Shown: positions 1 through 8,421 of the stretch, in pieces
How the letters are laid out: every line of letters starts with the position of its first letter
Position numbering within the stretch: position 1 is the first letter of the stretch
Source: Anaerocolumna sp. MB42-C2
Lineage (GTDB): Bacteria; Bacillota; Clostridia; Lachnospirales; Lachnospiraceae
Length of the DNA: 64,000 bases
Assembly (NCBI RefSeq): GCF_030913705.1
Contig: NZ_CP133190.1
Span: forward strand, 4,489,501 to 4,553,500
Direction: 5' to 3'
The notes under the pieces: generated by a model
Told to the model about the DNA's origin: nothing
Database searches by the model: none
What the model saw: the letters and a program-made list of their open reading frames with translations, nothing else
Translations under genes and position numbers: made by a program

Positions 1-1
1 A

Positions 2-679
2 CTTTATTATTACGACGATAGCAGAAAAATCTGTCCTTATCCATATGCAATAATGGAATATATACATGGAGTAACGCTTTCAGAACATATTAGACGAAAT
101 TGCTGCTACTCAACAGAAATAGTATATGAAATCGGACGGATGTTATCAATAATCCATAAGAAAAATTACCTTAAAAGTGGATTCCTTGATAGAGAATTAT
201 ATGTGATCAAACCATGTAAAAGCACAGAGGAATTTATATTTTCTATGCTTGAGGGGAGACCCGGAGCGAGGCTTTCTGTCTCTGTCTGTGATAGCTTAAA
301 GGTATATTTGAAGAAAAATCATGATATTCTTCACCGGATTGATTGTGAGTTTGTACTGTGCCATGGTGATATGGGATATGGTAATATCTTAATATCGGAT
401 GATAATGTATATTTCATTGATTTTGAATATGCCATGGCGGAAAGTCGATACAGAGATATTGGAAAATTTTTTCGAAATAAGGCACCGGATGTGCAGCAGT
501 ATATAAGTACAAATGTTTATAAAGCATTCACTGAAGGGTATAATGGACTTCCATCTGACTGGCTGCAACTTGCAAAGGTCGCAGACATTCCGGTTATGCT
601 TGGACTGCTTAATGTTGATACTGCACCGCAAGAATGGGTTGATGACATGGAACATGATATTATGGAAGTAATCAAATAA
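2..679 (+). CDS. Aminoglycoside phosphotransferase-like kinase (5' end outside window)
   Basis: The frame is open from base 2, so the N-terminus lies upstream of the window; the apparent ATG at 53 is internal, because the residues before it (PYPYAIMEYIHG) form the hinge segment typical of APH/choline-kinase-like phosphotransferases. The catalytic loop is visible as CHGDMGYGNIL, with the Brenner-type HGD and the following Asn, and the metal-binding Asp follows in FIDFEYA. The family transfers phosphate from ATP to small hydroxylated molecules such as aminoglycosides, homoserine or sugars; the substrate cannot be told from sequence. It is the first of a series of unrelated single enzymes on the + strand. 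Confidence 0.82.
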   Translation, partial: LYYYDDSRKICPYPYAIMEYIHGVTLSEHIRRNCCYSTEIVYEIGRMLSIIHKKNYLKSGFLDRELYVIKPCKSTEEFIFSMLEGRPGARLSVSVCDSLKVYLKKNHDILHRIDCEFVLCHGDMGYGNILISDDNVYFIDFEYAMAESRYRDIGKFFRNKAPDVQQYISTNVYKAFTEGYNGLPSDWLQLAKVADIPVMLGLLNVDTAPQEWVDDMEHDIMEVIK

Positions 680-861
680 AATTTAATTTTATCAAGTAGG
701 TTTCCATTCCATTAAGTTTATTAAGTAATCATTTAAGCCATGCAATAAGGTATAAGATACGAGAGTTAACTGTTCAGAATATATTTTATGAAATAAAAGG
801 CATTGATTTAGTATATCAAAAACAATAGAATTTATAGAAGCAAAGAAGGAGTCTAATAACA

Positions 862-1428
862 GTGAAAGAGATAATTTTTGTTACCAGCAATAAGGGTAAG
901 ATTGCTACTGCCCAAAACGATTTGATACATATAAAAGTATTACCATATGATGCAAAGTTAACGGAACCAAGAAGTGATAATATTAGAGAAATAGCAGAGC
1001 AAAAAGTCTATCAGGCATATGAGATGGTCAGAAAACCTTGTATATCACTGGATTCAGGTTTTTTTATTGAGGAATTGAATGGTTTTCCAAGAGCTTATGT
1101 GAATCATACGTTAGATACAATAGGAATAGAGGGTTTACTTAAACTAATGAACGGTGTAGAGAACCGTTACTGTGAATTTAGATCATGTTTAGCATATTTT
1201 GACGGAAGTATGATAAAATTCTTTGAAAGTAAATCACCCGGAAGACTTTCTATAAGTATAAAAGGCAGGGACAATGAAAATAAATGGTCCGATTTATGGT
1301 ACCTATTTATTCCTGAAAAATTCGATAAGACATTAGCAGAGTTTGATCAAGATGATTTTGAAGCTTACGATAAAACAAAGGAAGACTCGTGTATTAAGAA
1401 ATTCGGAGCATGGTATGAATTAAGGTAA
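862..1428 (+). CDS. Ham1/RdgB-like non-canonical purine NTP pyrophosphatase
   Basis: The 188-aa product begins with IIFVTSNKGKIATAQ, matching the TSNxGK nucleotide-binding start of the Ham1/ITPase family, and carries LDSGFFIEELNGFPRAYVNH, equivalent to the conserved DSGL..LNGxPG segment. The family hydrolyses dITP and XTP to monophosphates. The C-terminal half is divergent from housekeeping RdgB, so this may be a specialised paralogue. The start is GTG, chosen because AAGGAG lies at 846-851, ten bases upstream. It stands alone between the kinase fragment and a decayed gene. Confidence 0.75.
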   Translation: MKEIIFVTSNKGKIATAQNDLIHIKVLPYDAKLTEPRSDNIREIAEQKVYQAYEMVRKPCISLDSGFFIEELNGFPRAYVNHTLDTIGIEGLLKLMNGVENRYCEFRSCLAYFDGSMIKFFESKSPGRLSISIKGRDNENKWSDLWYLFIPEKFDKTLAEFDQDDFEAYDKTKEDSCIKKFGAWYELR

Positions 1429-1487
1429 ATATATATTAGTCTGAAAGATTAAATTAAATTCTATTATCAAATTGTGAGGTAAAAAAC

Positions 1488-1866
1488 ATGAATTCAGTAT
1501 ATCAAAAAGCAAGAGAGTTTATATATCGTAACGCCAGGCCGTAAGATTTGAAGCATTGGAACAATTAAAGTTAACCAAAAGACAAAATGATATGCACATA
1601 TTAGCCTGTTTCATTAGGCTCATGCAATACTTAGAAGAATCCGGTGAAAAGGATATCATTGATTTGACTGCATTAAAGGCTGAATTGCTGGAACAAGTGA
1701 AAGGCAGTATAACTCAAAACACGGCAGAATGGGATATATTATGAAAACCCAGCTTCCGGATGGTTCGTGGAATATTCCATGGGGATGGAACGATTATCTC
1801 AATGAATGGAGTATCAGCAAAAATTGGTGGAAATCCAATGTAATTATATTTCAAGCAATCAATTAA
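1488..1866 (+). pseudogene. Decayed gene of a terpene-cyclase-like (squalene/prenyltransferase-fold) hypothetical protein
   Basis: Three pieces in three frames read as one protein family. ATG 1488 encodes the usual N-terminus (MNSVYQKAREFIYRNARP) and meets a stop at 1542-1544. From about 1547 a second frame runs to 1744 with a helical middle segment (FEALEQLKLTKRQNDMHILA). A third frame from 1741 to 1866 encodes a tryptophan-rich C-terminus (LPDGSWNIPWGWNDYLNEW). From memory, intact relatives in Clostridia are roughly 300 aa and have a long glycine-rich middle (QNEDGGFGHALE) which is missing here, so a large internal deletion plus at least one further frameshift is inferred. Confidence 0.7.
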
Positions 1867-1918
1867 CTTATATCTTTATGGTTGGATTCCATTCTTTTAA
1901 TACATGGAAATGGAGTGA

Positions 1919-2854
1919 ATGAATATGAATTATAATAGATCAGATAATGAAACTGTTGAAAAGTGGATTGGTACCAAGTGTCACTATCCGGAAGAAAAAG
2001 AATTATGCGATTTTTATGTTCAAATGAATCGTGACAACGGAAACAATCATTCAAGAGTAATATGGGAATGCTTACATAATGCACCTTATCTTGAAGAGTT
2101 TCATCTAGATAAATTCAAGATGTGGAAAGAAAATGGACAAGTTGTTTGTGCTGCCCGTCCAGCGAGTCCATGGTTAGGTGAGGCGGTGATTGACAACCGA
2201 TGTAAAACGGAAGAAACCTTATATGATATCATCCGATATGTAGAAGATAATTTATCTATAAAACAGGAAAATAAAAATTATATATTTATAGTGGTTCTTA
2301 ATCAAAAAGACGATTTAGACCAACTACTGCTAAAAGAAGGATACGAAAAGCTTTCTCTTACTACTGGAACTCTTCAATATAATCTTCAGAAAGAAATAAG
2401 TCAAGCCACACTTGAGGATGGATTTAGCATTCATCCACTTTCAGAAGTATTTGACTTTGATCAATTAAGCAAACTTATTTGGTTAGGATTTCATTATGAA
2501 GGTGATATTCCTAAAATCAACGACAATGTAAAACTATCTATTAAACATGCTTGGCTGAATTATAATAGGGACATCTGCAGTGTTGTACTAGATAAGAATG
2601 GAGATTATGCCTCTTTTTGTGGATTTTGGTATGATGAAACGACGCAGACAGCTTATCTGGAACCGATGGTAACACATGAGAAATATCGTAATTTTGGACT
2701 GGGGAAAGCTGCAGTTTATAATTCTTTAAAAATATTACAAAAGTACGGATGTAAGAAAGCATTTGTGGATCCAGATGAGGAACCATTTAATTATTATATA
2801 AAGATAGGATTTGAAAGATTTGAATATGCACAATACTATCAAAAGACGTTTTGA
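1919..2854 (+). CDS. GNAT family N-acetyltransferase, probably with two GNAT-like halves
   Basis: The protein has 311 aa. The C-terminal half (about residues 150-311) is a recognisable GNAT domain: the acetyl-CoA pyrophosphate loop appears in the segment VTHEKYRNFGLGKAAVYNSL, and the end FNYYIKIGFERFEYAQYY matches the last GNAT strands. The N-terminal half resembles a degenerate second GNAT domain (VIWECLHNAPYLEEFH; IFIVVLNQKDDLDQLLLKEGYEKL). Such tandem GNATs acetylate small molecules or amines; the substrate is unknown. The start at 1919 follows a weak TGGAGTG; ATG 1925 is an alternative. Confidence 0.8.
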   Translation: MNMNYNRSDNETVEKWIGTKCHYPEEKELCDFYVQMNRDNGNNHSRVIWECLHNAPYLEEFHLDKFKMWKENGQVVCAARPASPWLGEAVIDNRCKTEETLYDIIRYVEDNLSIKQENKNYIFIVVLNQKDDLDQLLLKEGYEKLSLTTGTLQYNLQKEISQATLEDGFSIHPLSEVFDFDQLSKLIWLGFHYEGDIPKINDNVKLSIKHAWLNYNRDICSVVLDKNGDYASFCGFWYDETTQTAYLEPMVTHEKYRNFGLGKAAVYNSLKILQKYGCKKAFVDPDEEPFNYYIKIGFERFEYAQYYQKTF

Positions 2855-2862
2855 AGATTCAT

Positions 2863-3012
2863 TAGGTAATTGTGAAACAATATAGTTATTTAAAGATTCC
2901 AAGCAACTCATACGAAATTTATAGCTTCAGTTGCCTTTAGGGGCAAAATTCAGCTCTAAAAGTGTATGAATTGCATGACATATAAATAAAATTTTAGTTT
3001 CGCAATTGTCTA
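2863..3012 (+). repeat. Repeat family 1, copy A: 150-bp MITE-like element
   Basis: The element starts TAGGTAATTGTGAAAC and ends with the inverted counterpart GTTTCGCAATTGTCTA, giving 16-bp terminal inverted repeats. The interior contains CAGCTCTAAAAGTGTATGAA, recognisable in the other copies at 3683-3777, 18154-18305 (inverted) and 24890-25020. It has no coding capacity. It sits between the GNAT gene and the HD gene, and its right end lies 17 bases before the HD gene's AAGGAG site. Confidence 0.8.
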
Positions 3013-3042
3013 TAAATATCATAAAGAGAAGGAGATTTTGTG

Positions 3043-3636
3043 ATGATTCCAACAAGAGAAGCAGCAGAATCCGAATTGCAGCTGGCAAGTGAGTTAAACC
3101 CGGGACCATGGATTGATCATAGTAAAAATGTTGCAAGAGCGGCAGAAGTAATAGCAAGATATAGTAAGCTGGATGAAGATAAAGCATATGTATTTGGTCT
3201 GCTTCATGATATTGGGAGAAGATATGGACCATCAGCCGTAAAACATACAATCGATGGATATCGGTATATGTTATCGAAAAACTGGGATGAGGTTGCAGTT
3301 ATCTGTTTGACACATTCCTATCCTACAAAAAACATATACCAGGATATCGGTAAGATGGATATTACTCTGCCCGATCAGGAAGAAATGGATCAATTTATTA
3401 CTAATTGCATCTATAATGATTACGATAAGCTTATTATTCTGTGTGACGCTCTCGCATTACCGGATAGATTATGTATCCTGGAACAAAGATTTGTAGATAC
3501 AACCATACGATATGGCGTTCATCCATTTACGGTATCACGATGGACAGCTACCTATGAACTTAAGAAATATTTTGAATCTCAAATAGGTTGTTCTTTATAT
3601 GAAATTTTACCGGAGATTAGAGAGTCATTGAAATAG
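3043..3636 (+). CDS. HD-domain phosphohydrolase
   Basis: The 197-aa protein contains the HD superfamily metal ligands in order: His in PWIDHSKNV (about residue 26), the paired His-Asp in FGLLHDIGRRYG (55-56), a further His in AVKHTIDG, and a late Asp in ILCDALALPD. HD proteins of this size hydrolyse phosphoester or pyrophosphate bonds of nucleotides; the substrate is not deducible. ATG 3043 is preferred over the adjacent GTG 3040 because AAGGAG at 3029-3034 is then eight bases away. The gene is flanked on both sides by copies of repeat family 1. Confidence 0.8.
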   Translation: MIPTREAAESELQLASELNPGPWIDHSKNVARAAEVIARYSKLDEDKAYVFGLLHDIGRRYGPSAVKHTIDGYRYMLSKNWDEVAVICLTHSYPTKNIYQDIGKMDITLPDQEEMDQFITNCIYNDYDKLIILCDALALPDRLCILEQRFVDTTIRYGVHPFTVSRWTATYELKKYFESQIGCSLYEILPEIRESLK

Positions 3637-3682
3637 AAGCATAATATTTATATTCTATCGTTAGAATAATATATTAAAGTAA

Positions 3683-3777
3683 TAGGTGATTGCGAAACAA
3701 TAAAGGCAAGATTCAGCTCTAAAATTGTATGAATTGCATGTCATAGAAATACAAGTTTTGAGTTTCGCAAATGCCTA
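3683..3777 (+). repeat. Repeat family 1, copy B: 95-bp internally deleted copy
   Basis: Starts TAGGTGATTGCGAAAC and ends GTTTCGCAAATGCCTA. It matches copy A at both ends and over the right half (ATTCAGCTCTAAAA, then GTATGAATTGCATG), but about 55 bp of the left interior are missing. The same orientation as copy A and only 670 bp from it. Confidence 0.8.
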
Positions 3778-3804
3778 ATTGAAGTAAAAATTAGGAGAAT
3801 ACTA

Positions 3805-4662
3805 ATGATTTATTTAAGCAGTTTTACATTCCCCAGTGCCGATATGGAATTTGATTTTATTTTGAGTATTAAGAGAACCTGTTATGACTCGTATTATCCA
3901 TTTAAGATACTTTCCAATCATAATCTGGACAGGCTCGACTTTCAACCGATTACAATATTATATGGAGGAAACGGTTCTGGTAAATCTACGGCACTTAATG
4001 TAATTTCGGAAAAGACAGGCATCCGTCGGGATTCTATCTATAATAAATCAAATTTTTTTCCTGACTATGTCAAACTGTGTTATATGAACGTGGAAGAAGA
4101 CATTCCGGAAGACAGTAGAATTATTACAAGCGATGACGTATTTGACTATATGCTTAATATCCGCAATTTAAATGAGGGAATCGATTTAAAAAGGGATGAA
4201 TTATTTGAGGAATATCTGGATGTAAAATACTCTCAATTTCAAATGAAATCCATGGCAGATTATGAGCAATTAAAGAAAGTTAATAAGTCCAGGCGTAAAA
4301 CACAGTCACGTTATATCAGAAGTGAATTAATAGACAATGTACGTGAATATTCCAACGGAGAAAGTGCGTTTCTGTATTTCACAGAAAAAATCGGTGAAAA
4401 TGGTCTTTACTTATTGGATGAGCCTGAAAATAGCCTTTCTCCTAAGCGTCAAATGGAATTAATGAGCTTTCTTGAGGAGTCGGCAAGGTTTTTTGGATGC
4501 CAGTTTATCATATCTACGCATTCACCGTTTCTGCTTGCCATGTCTGGAGCAAGGATATATAACCTTGATGAAAATCCGGTAACGGTTCGCCGTTGGACGG
4601 AATTGGAAAATGTCAGGAACTATTATGATTTTTTTAAAGATCATGAAAATGAATTTCTATAA
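3805..4662 (+). CDS. Small AAA/ABC-type ATPase (OLD/RecF-like)
   Basis: The 285-aa soluble protein carries a Walker A GGNGSGKST at residues 54-62, a weak ABC-signature-like segment YSNGESAF near 182-189, a Walker B LYLLDEPE near 201-208 with the catalytic glutamate, and a switch histidine in STHSPFL near 237-243. This set places it among the compact SMC/RecF/OLD-like ATPases that often travel as lone accessory genes. No nuclease or toxin partner is adjacent, since the next gene is ydcF two dozen bases on. Its role is unknown; defence or DNA-metabolism functions are known for relatives but are not shown here. Confidence 0.8.
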   Translation: MIYLSSFTFPSADMEFDFILSIKRTCYDSYYPFKILSNHNLDRLDFQPITILYGGNGSGKSTALNVISEKTGIRRDSIYNKSNFFPDYVKLCYMNVEEDIPEDSRIITSDDVFDYMLNIRNLNEGIDLKRDELFEEYLDVKYSQFQMKSMADYEQLKKVNKSRRKTQSRYIRSELIDNVREYSNGESAFLYFTEKIGENGLYLLDEPENSLSPKRQMELMSFLEESARFFGCQFIISTHSPFLLAMSGARIYNLDENPVTVRRWTELENVRNYYDFFKDHENEFL

Positions 4663-4691
4663 TATTGGTCATAAATAAGCGGGGGAATACT

Positions 4692-5498
4692 ATGAATCTG
4701 GAAATTGCAGCGCAGTGTATTAACATACTTGGAGCATTTTGCGGCCGACGGGATATTCCGTTACTGACATCCTTTGAATTGAAGAAAAGATATGGATTTG
4801 AACAAGCGGACATTATGGTGCTTTTTGGCGGAAGTATTCCATGCGGAGGTGATGTTCTGGCAAATGCAATGCAGAATAAAATTGCCAAAAAGTACATTAT
4901 TGTGGGAGGAGCCGGTCACACCACGGATACTTTGCGTATGAAGATGCATGAACAATGTCCGGAAGTAGCAGTTGCCGGTTTACCGGAAGCTAAGATATTT
5001 GCCAATTATTTAAAATATAAATATGACCTTGAGCCCGATTATTTGGAGTGTAATTCAACCAACTGTGGGAATAACATTACTTACTTGCTTGAATTGCTTA
5101 AAGAGTTTCATATCGTTTATGAATCTGTCATTTTATGCCAGGATGCAACTATGCAGCTGCGTATGACTGCCGGATTTCAAAAATATATACCGGATGTTAC
5201 TGTTATTAATTATGCAGCATACTGTGCTAATGTATTAGTACGGGGCGATAGGCTGTCATTCGAAGCTGTGCCTTGGGGAATGTGGGATATGGAACATTAT
5301 ATTGCTCTGTTAGCGGGGGAAATCGCGAGATTATCGGATGACTTATATGGCTACGGGCCAAAAGGAAAGAATTATATTGCCCATGTAGATATTCCATTGG
5401 AAGTTCGTCATGCTTTCGAGATACTAAAAGAAACAAATGGGGATATAGTTCGAACAGCGAATCCCATATACGCTTCAAGTCAGGATGTTATCAGGTAA
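4692..5498 (+). CDS. ydcF: YdcF-like DUF218 protein
   Basis: The 268-aa product matches the E. coli YdcF pattern along its length: an early DIMVLFGGS segment, IIVGGAGHTTDTL, the STNCGNN motif (ECNSTNCGNNITYL), VILCQDATMQLRM, and the C-terminal LAGEIARLSDD and YGPKGKNYIAHVDIP blocks. DUF218 proteins have a Rossmann-like fold and YdcF has been reported to bind S-adenosylmethionine; the physiological role is unclear. ATG 4692 is preferred to an upstream in-frame start at 4665 because GGGGGA lies just before it. It follows the ATPase by only 29 bases and may be co-transcribed. Confidence 0.85.
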   Translation: MNLEIAAQCINILGAFCGRRDIPLLTSFELKKRYGFEQADIMVLFGGSIPCGGDVLANAMQNKIAKKYIIVGGAGHTTDTLRMKMHEQCPEVAVAGLPEAKIFANYLKYKYDLEPDYLECNSTNCGNNITYLLELLKEFHIVYESVILCQDATMQLRMTAGFQKYIPDVTVINYAAYCANVLVRGDRLSFEAVPWGMWDMEHYIALLAGEIARLSDDLYGYGPKGKNYIAHVDIPLEVRHAFEILKETNGDIVRTANPIYASSQDVIR

Positions 5499-5522
5499 GG
5501 TATCCATCAATAAATTGAGCAA

Positions 5523-5546
5523 TTTCGCAAGTAAACTTGCGAAATG
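5523..5546 (+). other. Perfect small hairpin before the MNIO gene
   Basis: ATTTCGCAAGT and ACTTGCGAAAT form an inverted repeat with a two-base loop, ending just upstream of the ribosome site of the next gene. There is no T-tract, so it is not a normal terminator. The arms resemble the ends of repeat family 1 (TTTCGCAA), but nothing else of that element is present. Confidence 0.5.
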
Positions 5547-5560
5547 TATGGGGGTGTAGG

Positions 5561-6373
5561 ATGAAAATCGGGTGTAATTTATCAAATGAGTTAATGGAAT
5601 TGATTGATGAAGATAAGGTGACCGTAGATTATGTGAAAATTGCTTTATCAAAATCGGATGATGAAATACCGGTAAAGTACAAAGACTACGGAAAGTTATT
5701 GCTGCATGGAGTGGGAACAGATATACCGCAGCACACTGGCGCCGCTGAATTAAGTAACGTTAATTGGAACCAAGTCAAAGGTAGCGTGGAATTTTGTAAT
5801 AGTAAATTTATTGGACTCCATTGTGCGACATATCGATCTGACTGGGATGAGCAAGAGATAACTTATGAAATGGTGAAAGAACGTATGGGAAGTACTCTTC
5901 AGTTATGGAAAGAAAATCTTGATATAGAACTATTAATCGAAAATGTACCCTATACTCCATATTACGAAACGAATAGTCCCGGAATTATTAGATATTCAGT
6001 GTATCCTGAATTAATAAAACAATTGTGTTCGGAATATGAAATAGGATTGTTGCTTGACATAGCACATGCGAAAGTAACAGCAAGCGGATTAGGTTTGTCA
6101 GTGGAAGATTATATGTCAGCACTGCCATTGGAACGAGTTAAAGAAATCCATGTGGTCGGAACGAGAGATACTAAAGATGGTTTGAGGGATCATCATTTAG
6201 AAATGAATGAAGATGATTATAAGAATTTAGAGTTTATTTTAAAAATAACGAATCCGGAACTAGTTACTTTGGAATACGGAGGATTTGGAGAACATTTTTT
6301 ATGGCGAAGCGATAAGAAAGCGATAGAAAGACAGTTAAAAAAGATAGTTCAGATTGTTAATAATAAAAGATAG
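5561..6373 (+). CDS. DUF692-type multinuclear non-heme iron oxidase (MNIO/MbnB-like) homologue
   Basis: The 270-aa protein reads as a TIM barrel with the metal-ligand pattern of the DUF692 family: His in LLLHGVG (about 49), His in GLHCAT (87), Glu in LLIENV (127), Asp and His in LLDIAHA (166, 169), Glu-x-His in KEIHVVG (195-197), Asp-His-His in LRDHHLEM (210-212), and a late Glu in LEYGG (238). Characterised members (MbnB, TglH) modify cysteine residues of ribosomal peptides with di- or tri-iron centres. No precursor peptide or MbnC-type partner is evident nearby. ATG 5561 follows GGGGGTG. Confidence 0.72.
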   Translation: MKIGCNLSNELMELIDEDKVTVDYVKIALSKSDDEIPVKYKDYGKLLLHGVGTDIPQHTGAAELSNVNWNQVKGSVEFCNSKFIGLHCATYRSDWDEQEITYEMVKERMGSTLQLWKENLDIELLIENVPYTPYYETNSPGIIRYSVYPELIKQLCSEYEIGLLLDIAHAKVTASGLGLSVEDYMSALPLERVKEIHVVGTRDTKDGLRDHHLEMNEDDYKNLEFILKITNPELVTLEYGGFGEHFLWRSDKKAIERQLKKIVQIVNNKR

Positions 6374-6519
6374 TTCGAAATAGTTCTGGTTTGCACATAG
6401 AATCATTCGATAATCCTAAGTGTTTATTAATTATTTTTAACCTATTAAAGCACAGGATGTATAACTGAATATAAGAATCTTAGTATATATATAAGAATCT
6501 GAATAAAAGGAGGAAAAGT

Positions 6520-7041
6520 ATGAAGTTACATACCAAAAGACTGTTATTAGTACCATTAGGATCGCAATACCTGGAATCTACTCATAAATATTCAAGCGAT
6601 TTAGAAAACACAAAATATATGGTGCATTTGCCCAATACCGTGGTCAGCGAAACCAAAGAATTCTTAGATAGGGTACAGGCAGAGTGGCAGAAGGCAACCC
6701 CGGAGTTTTATGAATTTGCAATTCTTCTGAATAATAGTCATATCGGTGCAGTTAGTATCTATATCAATGAGGATAATTTAGAGGCTGAACTTGGCTGGAT
6801 TATAAGCCGGGAACACTGGGGATATGGATATGCAGCAGAAGCAGCAAGAGAAATAATTAGCTTTGCAATACAAGAATTGAAAGTTAGTCGATTCATAGCA
6901 CATTGCGATAGTGAGAATGTTAATTCCTATCGAGTAATGCAAAAATTAGGGATGTCATTAGTAAATAAAACAAAAGGCCGTAAAAATAAATGTTCTGATG
7001 AAGATAGAGAAGAACTGCTGTATTTGCTTGAAATTAAATAA
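6520..7041 (+). CDS. GNAT acetyltransferase, RimJ/RimL type
   Basis: At 173 aa this is a typical single-domain RimJ/RimL-like GNAT: it opens with LHTKRLLLVPL, has AELGWIISREHWGYGYAAEA, where the GYGYA loop binds the acetyl-CoA pyrophosphate, and ends with the VNSYRVMQKLGM motif shared by ribosomal-protein and antibiotic acetyltransferases. It transfers acetyl to an amine, probably an N-terminal amino group or a small molecule. AAAGGAGGAAAAGT precedes the start. Confidence 0.85.
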   Translation: MKLHTKRLLLVPLGSQYLESTHKYSSDLENTKYMVHLPNTVVSETKEFLDRVQAEWQKATPEFYEFAILLNNSHIGAVSIYINEDNLEAELGWIISREHWGYGYAAEAAREIISFAIQELKVSRFIAHCDSENVNSYRVMQKLGMSLVNKTKGRKNKCSDEDREELLYLLEIK

Positions 7042-7097
7042 CAACAACGTATAAAAAACCAATCATCAAATTATGAAATCATATTAGGAGTTTATCC

Positions 7098-7568
7098 ATG
7101 AATTATGTAGAAGAATTGAGGCAGCTTGTAGGGCACCGTCCTCTTATATTAGTAGGTTCGGTTGTTATCCTTCTGAATAATAATAACGAAATATTACTTC
7201 AAAAGCGCAAGACATCCTCTTATGGAATGTGGGGGCTGCCTGGCGGACTAATGGAACTGGGGGAATCTGCCGAAGATACTGCCCGCAGGGAAGTCTATGA
7301 AGAAACGGGTTTAAACATAGGTAAGCTTAATTTAATGGATGTATTCTCAGGCCCGGAGCATTTTTTGATAGTTCCCAATGGAGATGAATTTTATTCGGTC
7401 ACAATAGCTTATTATACCCATGATTTTAAAGGACAGATACGAATAGATGAAGTTGAATCACTTGAACTTAGATTTATATCCCTTGATAGGTTGCCGGATA
7501 ATACAGTTAAAAGTCATAAGAATATAATTGATCGATTCATAGAAGAAATAAAATACTTGTGGAGGTAA
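7098..7568 (+). CDS. Nudix hydrolase
   Basis: The 156-aa protein has a complete Nudix box at residues 50-72: Gly, five residues, Glu56, seven residues, REVYEETGL. This metal-binding helix hydrolyses nucleoside diphosphates linked to another moiety. The preceding WGLPGGLME is standard for MutT/ADP-ribose-type members. Its stop overlaps the GGAGG ribosome site of the next gene, so the Nudix and phosphorylase genes are probably translated from one message, suggesting a joint nucleotide-salvage role. Confidence 0.88.
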   Translation: MNYVEELRQLVGHRPLILVGSVVILLNNNNEILLQKRKTSSYGMWGLPGGLMELGESAEDTARREVYEETGLNIGKLNLMDVFSGPEHFLIVPNGDEFYSVTIAYYTHDFKGQIRIDEVESLELRFISLDRLPDNTVKSHKNIIDRFIEEIKYLWR

Positions 7569-7575
7569 TGAAGTT

Positions 7576-8340
7576 ATGTTACTTGAAGAATTTGATTCCA
7601 ATAGAAATGCTGTCATTAATGCATTTGATTTAATAGAGCCGATTCAAAATTTCCCCCAAATTGCAGTTTCCTGTTTTTCACGGATTACATTTGATAGGTT
7701 ACTTAAAGAACTGAACGGGGTTCCAATTGCTACGACAGGAGTGGCAAATATGGAGATTCCCATTTATAGAGTTAGCTATAATGGAATCGAGATTGCCTTG
7801 TTTATATCTTATGTGGGAGCTGCCGGCTGTGTAGCTGTTTTAGAAGATTTATTTGCTATGGGTGTTGAAAAGATAGTGCTTTTTGGTACTTGCGGGGTAC
7901 TTGATGCCGATATAAAAGACTGTTCCATAATTATACCAAATGTAGCGGTGAGAGATGAGGGAACCAGTTTTCATTATGCCACAGCCTCGGATGAGATCAA
8001 TGTTAATGTGAAGTATCAGGAGGAATTTATTGAAATTCTAAAAAGTCATAAATGTTCCTACACCGTTGGAAAGGTATGGACAACAGATGGTATTTACAGA
8101 GAAACCCGTGAGAAAGTAAATAAACGAAAAAAAGACGGCTGTATTTGTGTAGATATGGAATGTTCGGCAGTTGCAGCTTTGGCAGATTTTAGAGGAAAAG
8201 AGATATTTCACTTCTTTTATGCGGCAGACAATCTGGATAATGATAACTGGGATATACGAAGTCTGGCTAATTCATCAAATGTATTAGAAAAGGATAGAAT
8301 TGCATTATTGGCTATGGAGCTGGCCGCAAAAATACTATAG
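7576..8340 (+). CDS. Nucleoside phosphorylase (PNP/UDP phosphorylase family)
   Basis: The 254-aa protein shows NP-I family features: VGAAGCVAVLEDLFAMGVEKIVLFGTCG, in which the Gly-rich stretch binds phosphate, and DMECSAVAALADF, the Met-Glu ribose-binding pair. The family cleaves nucleosides with phosphate to a base and ribose-1-phosphate. Uridine phosphorylase-like specificity is my best guess, but purine or methylthioadenosine relatives share these motifs. It starts seven bases after the Nudix gene with GGAGG overlapping that gene's stop. Confidence 0.8.
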   Translation: MLLEEFDSNRNAVINAFDLIEPIQNFPQIAVSCFSRITFDRLLKELNGVPIATTGVANMEIPIYRVSYNGIEIALFISYVGAAGCVAVLEDLFAMGVEKIVLFGTCGVLDADIKDCSIIIPNVAVRDEGTSFHYATASDEINVNVKYQEEFIEILKSHKCSYTVGKVWTTDGIYRETREKVNKRKKDGCICVDMECSAVAALADFRGKEIFHFFYAADNLDNDNWDIRSLANSSNVLEKDRIALLAMELAAKIL

Positions 8341-8421
8341 GTCATAAGTCATATTCTGCTGAGTGAATACATAAACGAAAAAATATGGGATGGATTTACA
8401 AATAAATAGAAGGGTTTTGTG

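Noticed and set aside
53..679. Complete kinase gene starting at ATG 53
   Set aside because: The frame continues upstream to the window edge with conserved family residues, so the gene is cut by the window, not short.
5523..5546. Hairpin considered as a solo end pair of repeat family 1
   Set aside because: Only TTTCGCAA is shared; the terminal TAGGT and all interior sequence are missing, so chance cannot be excluded.
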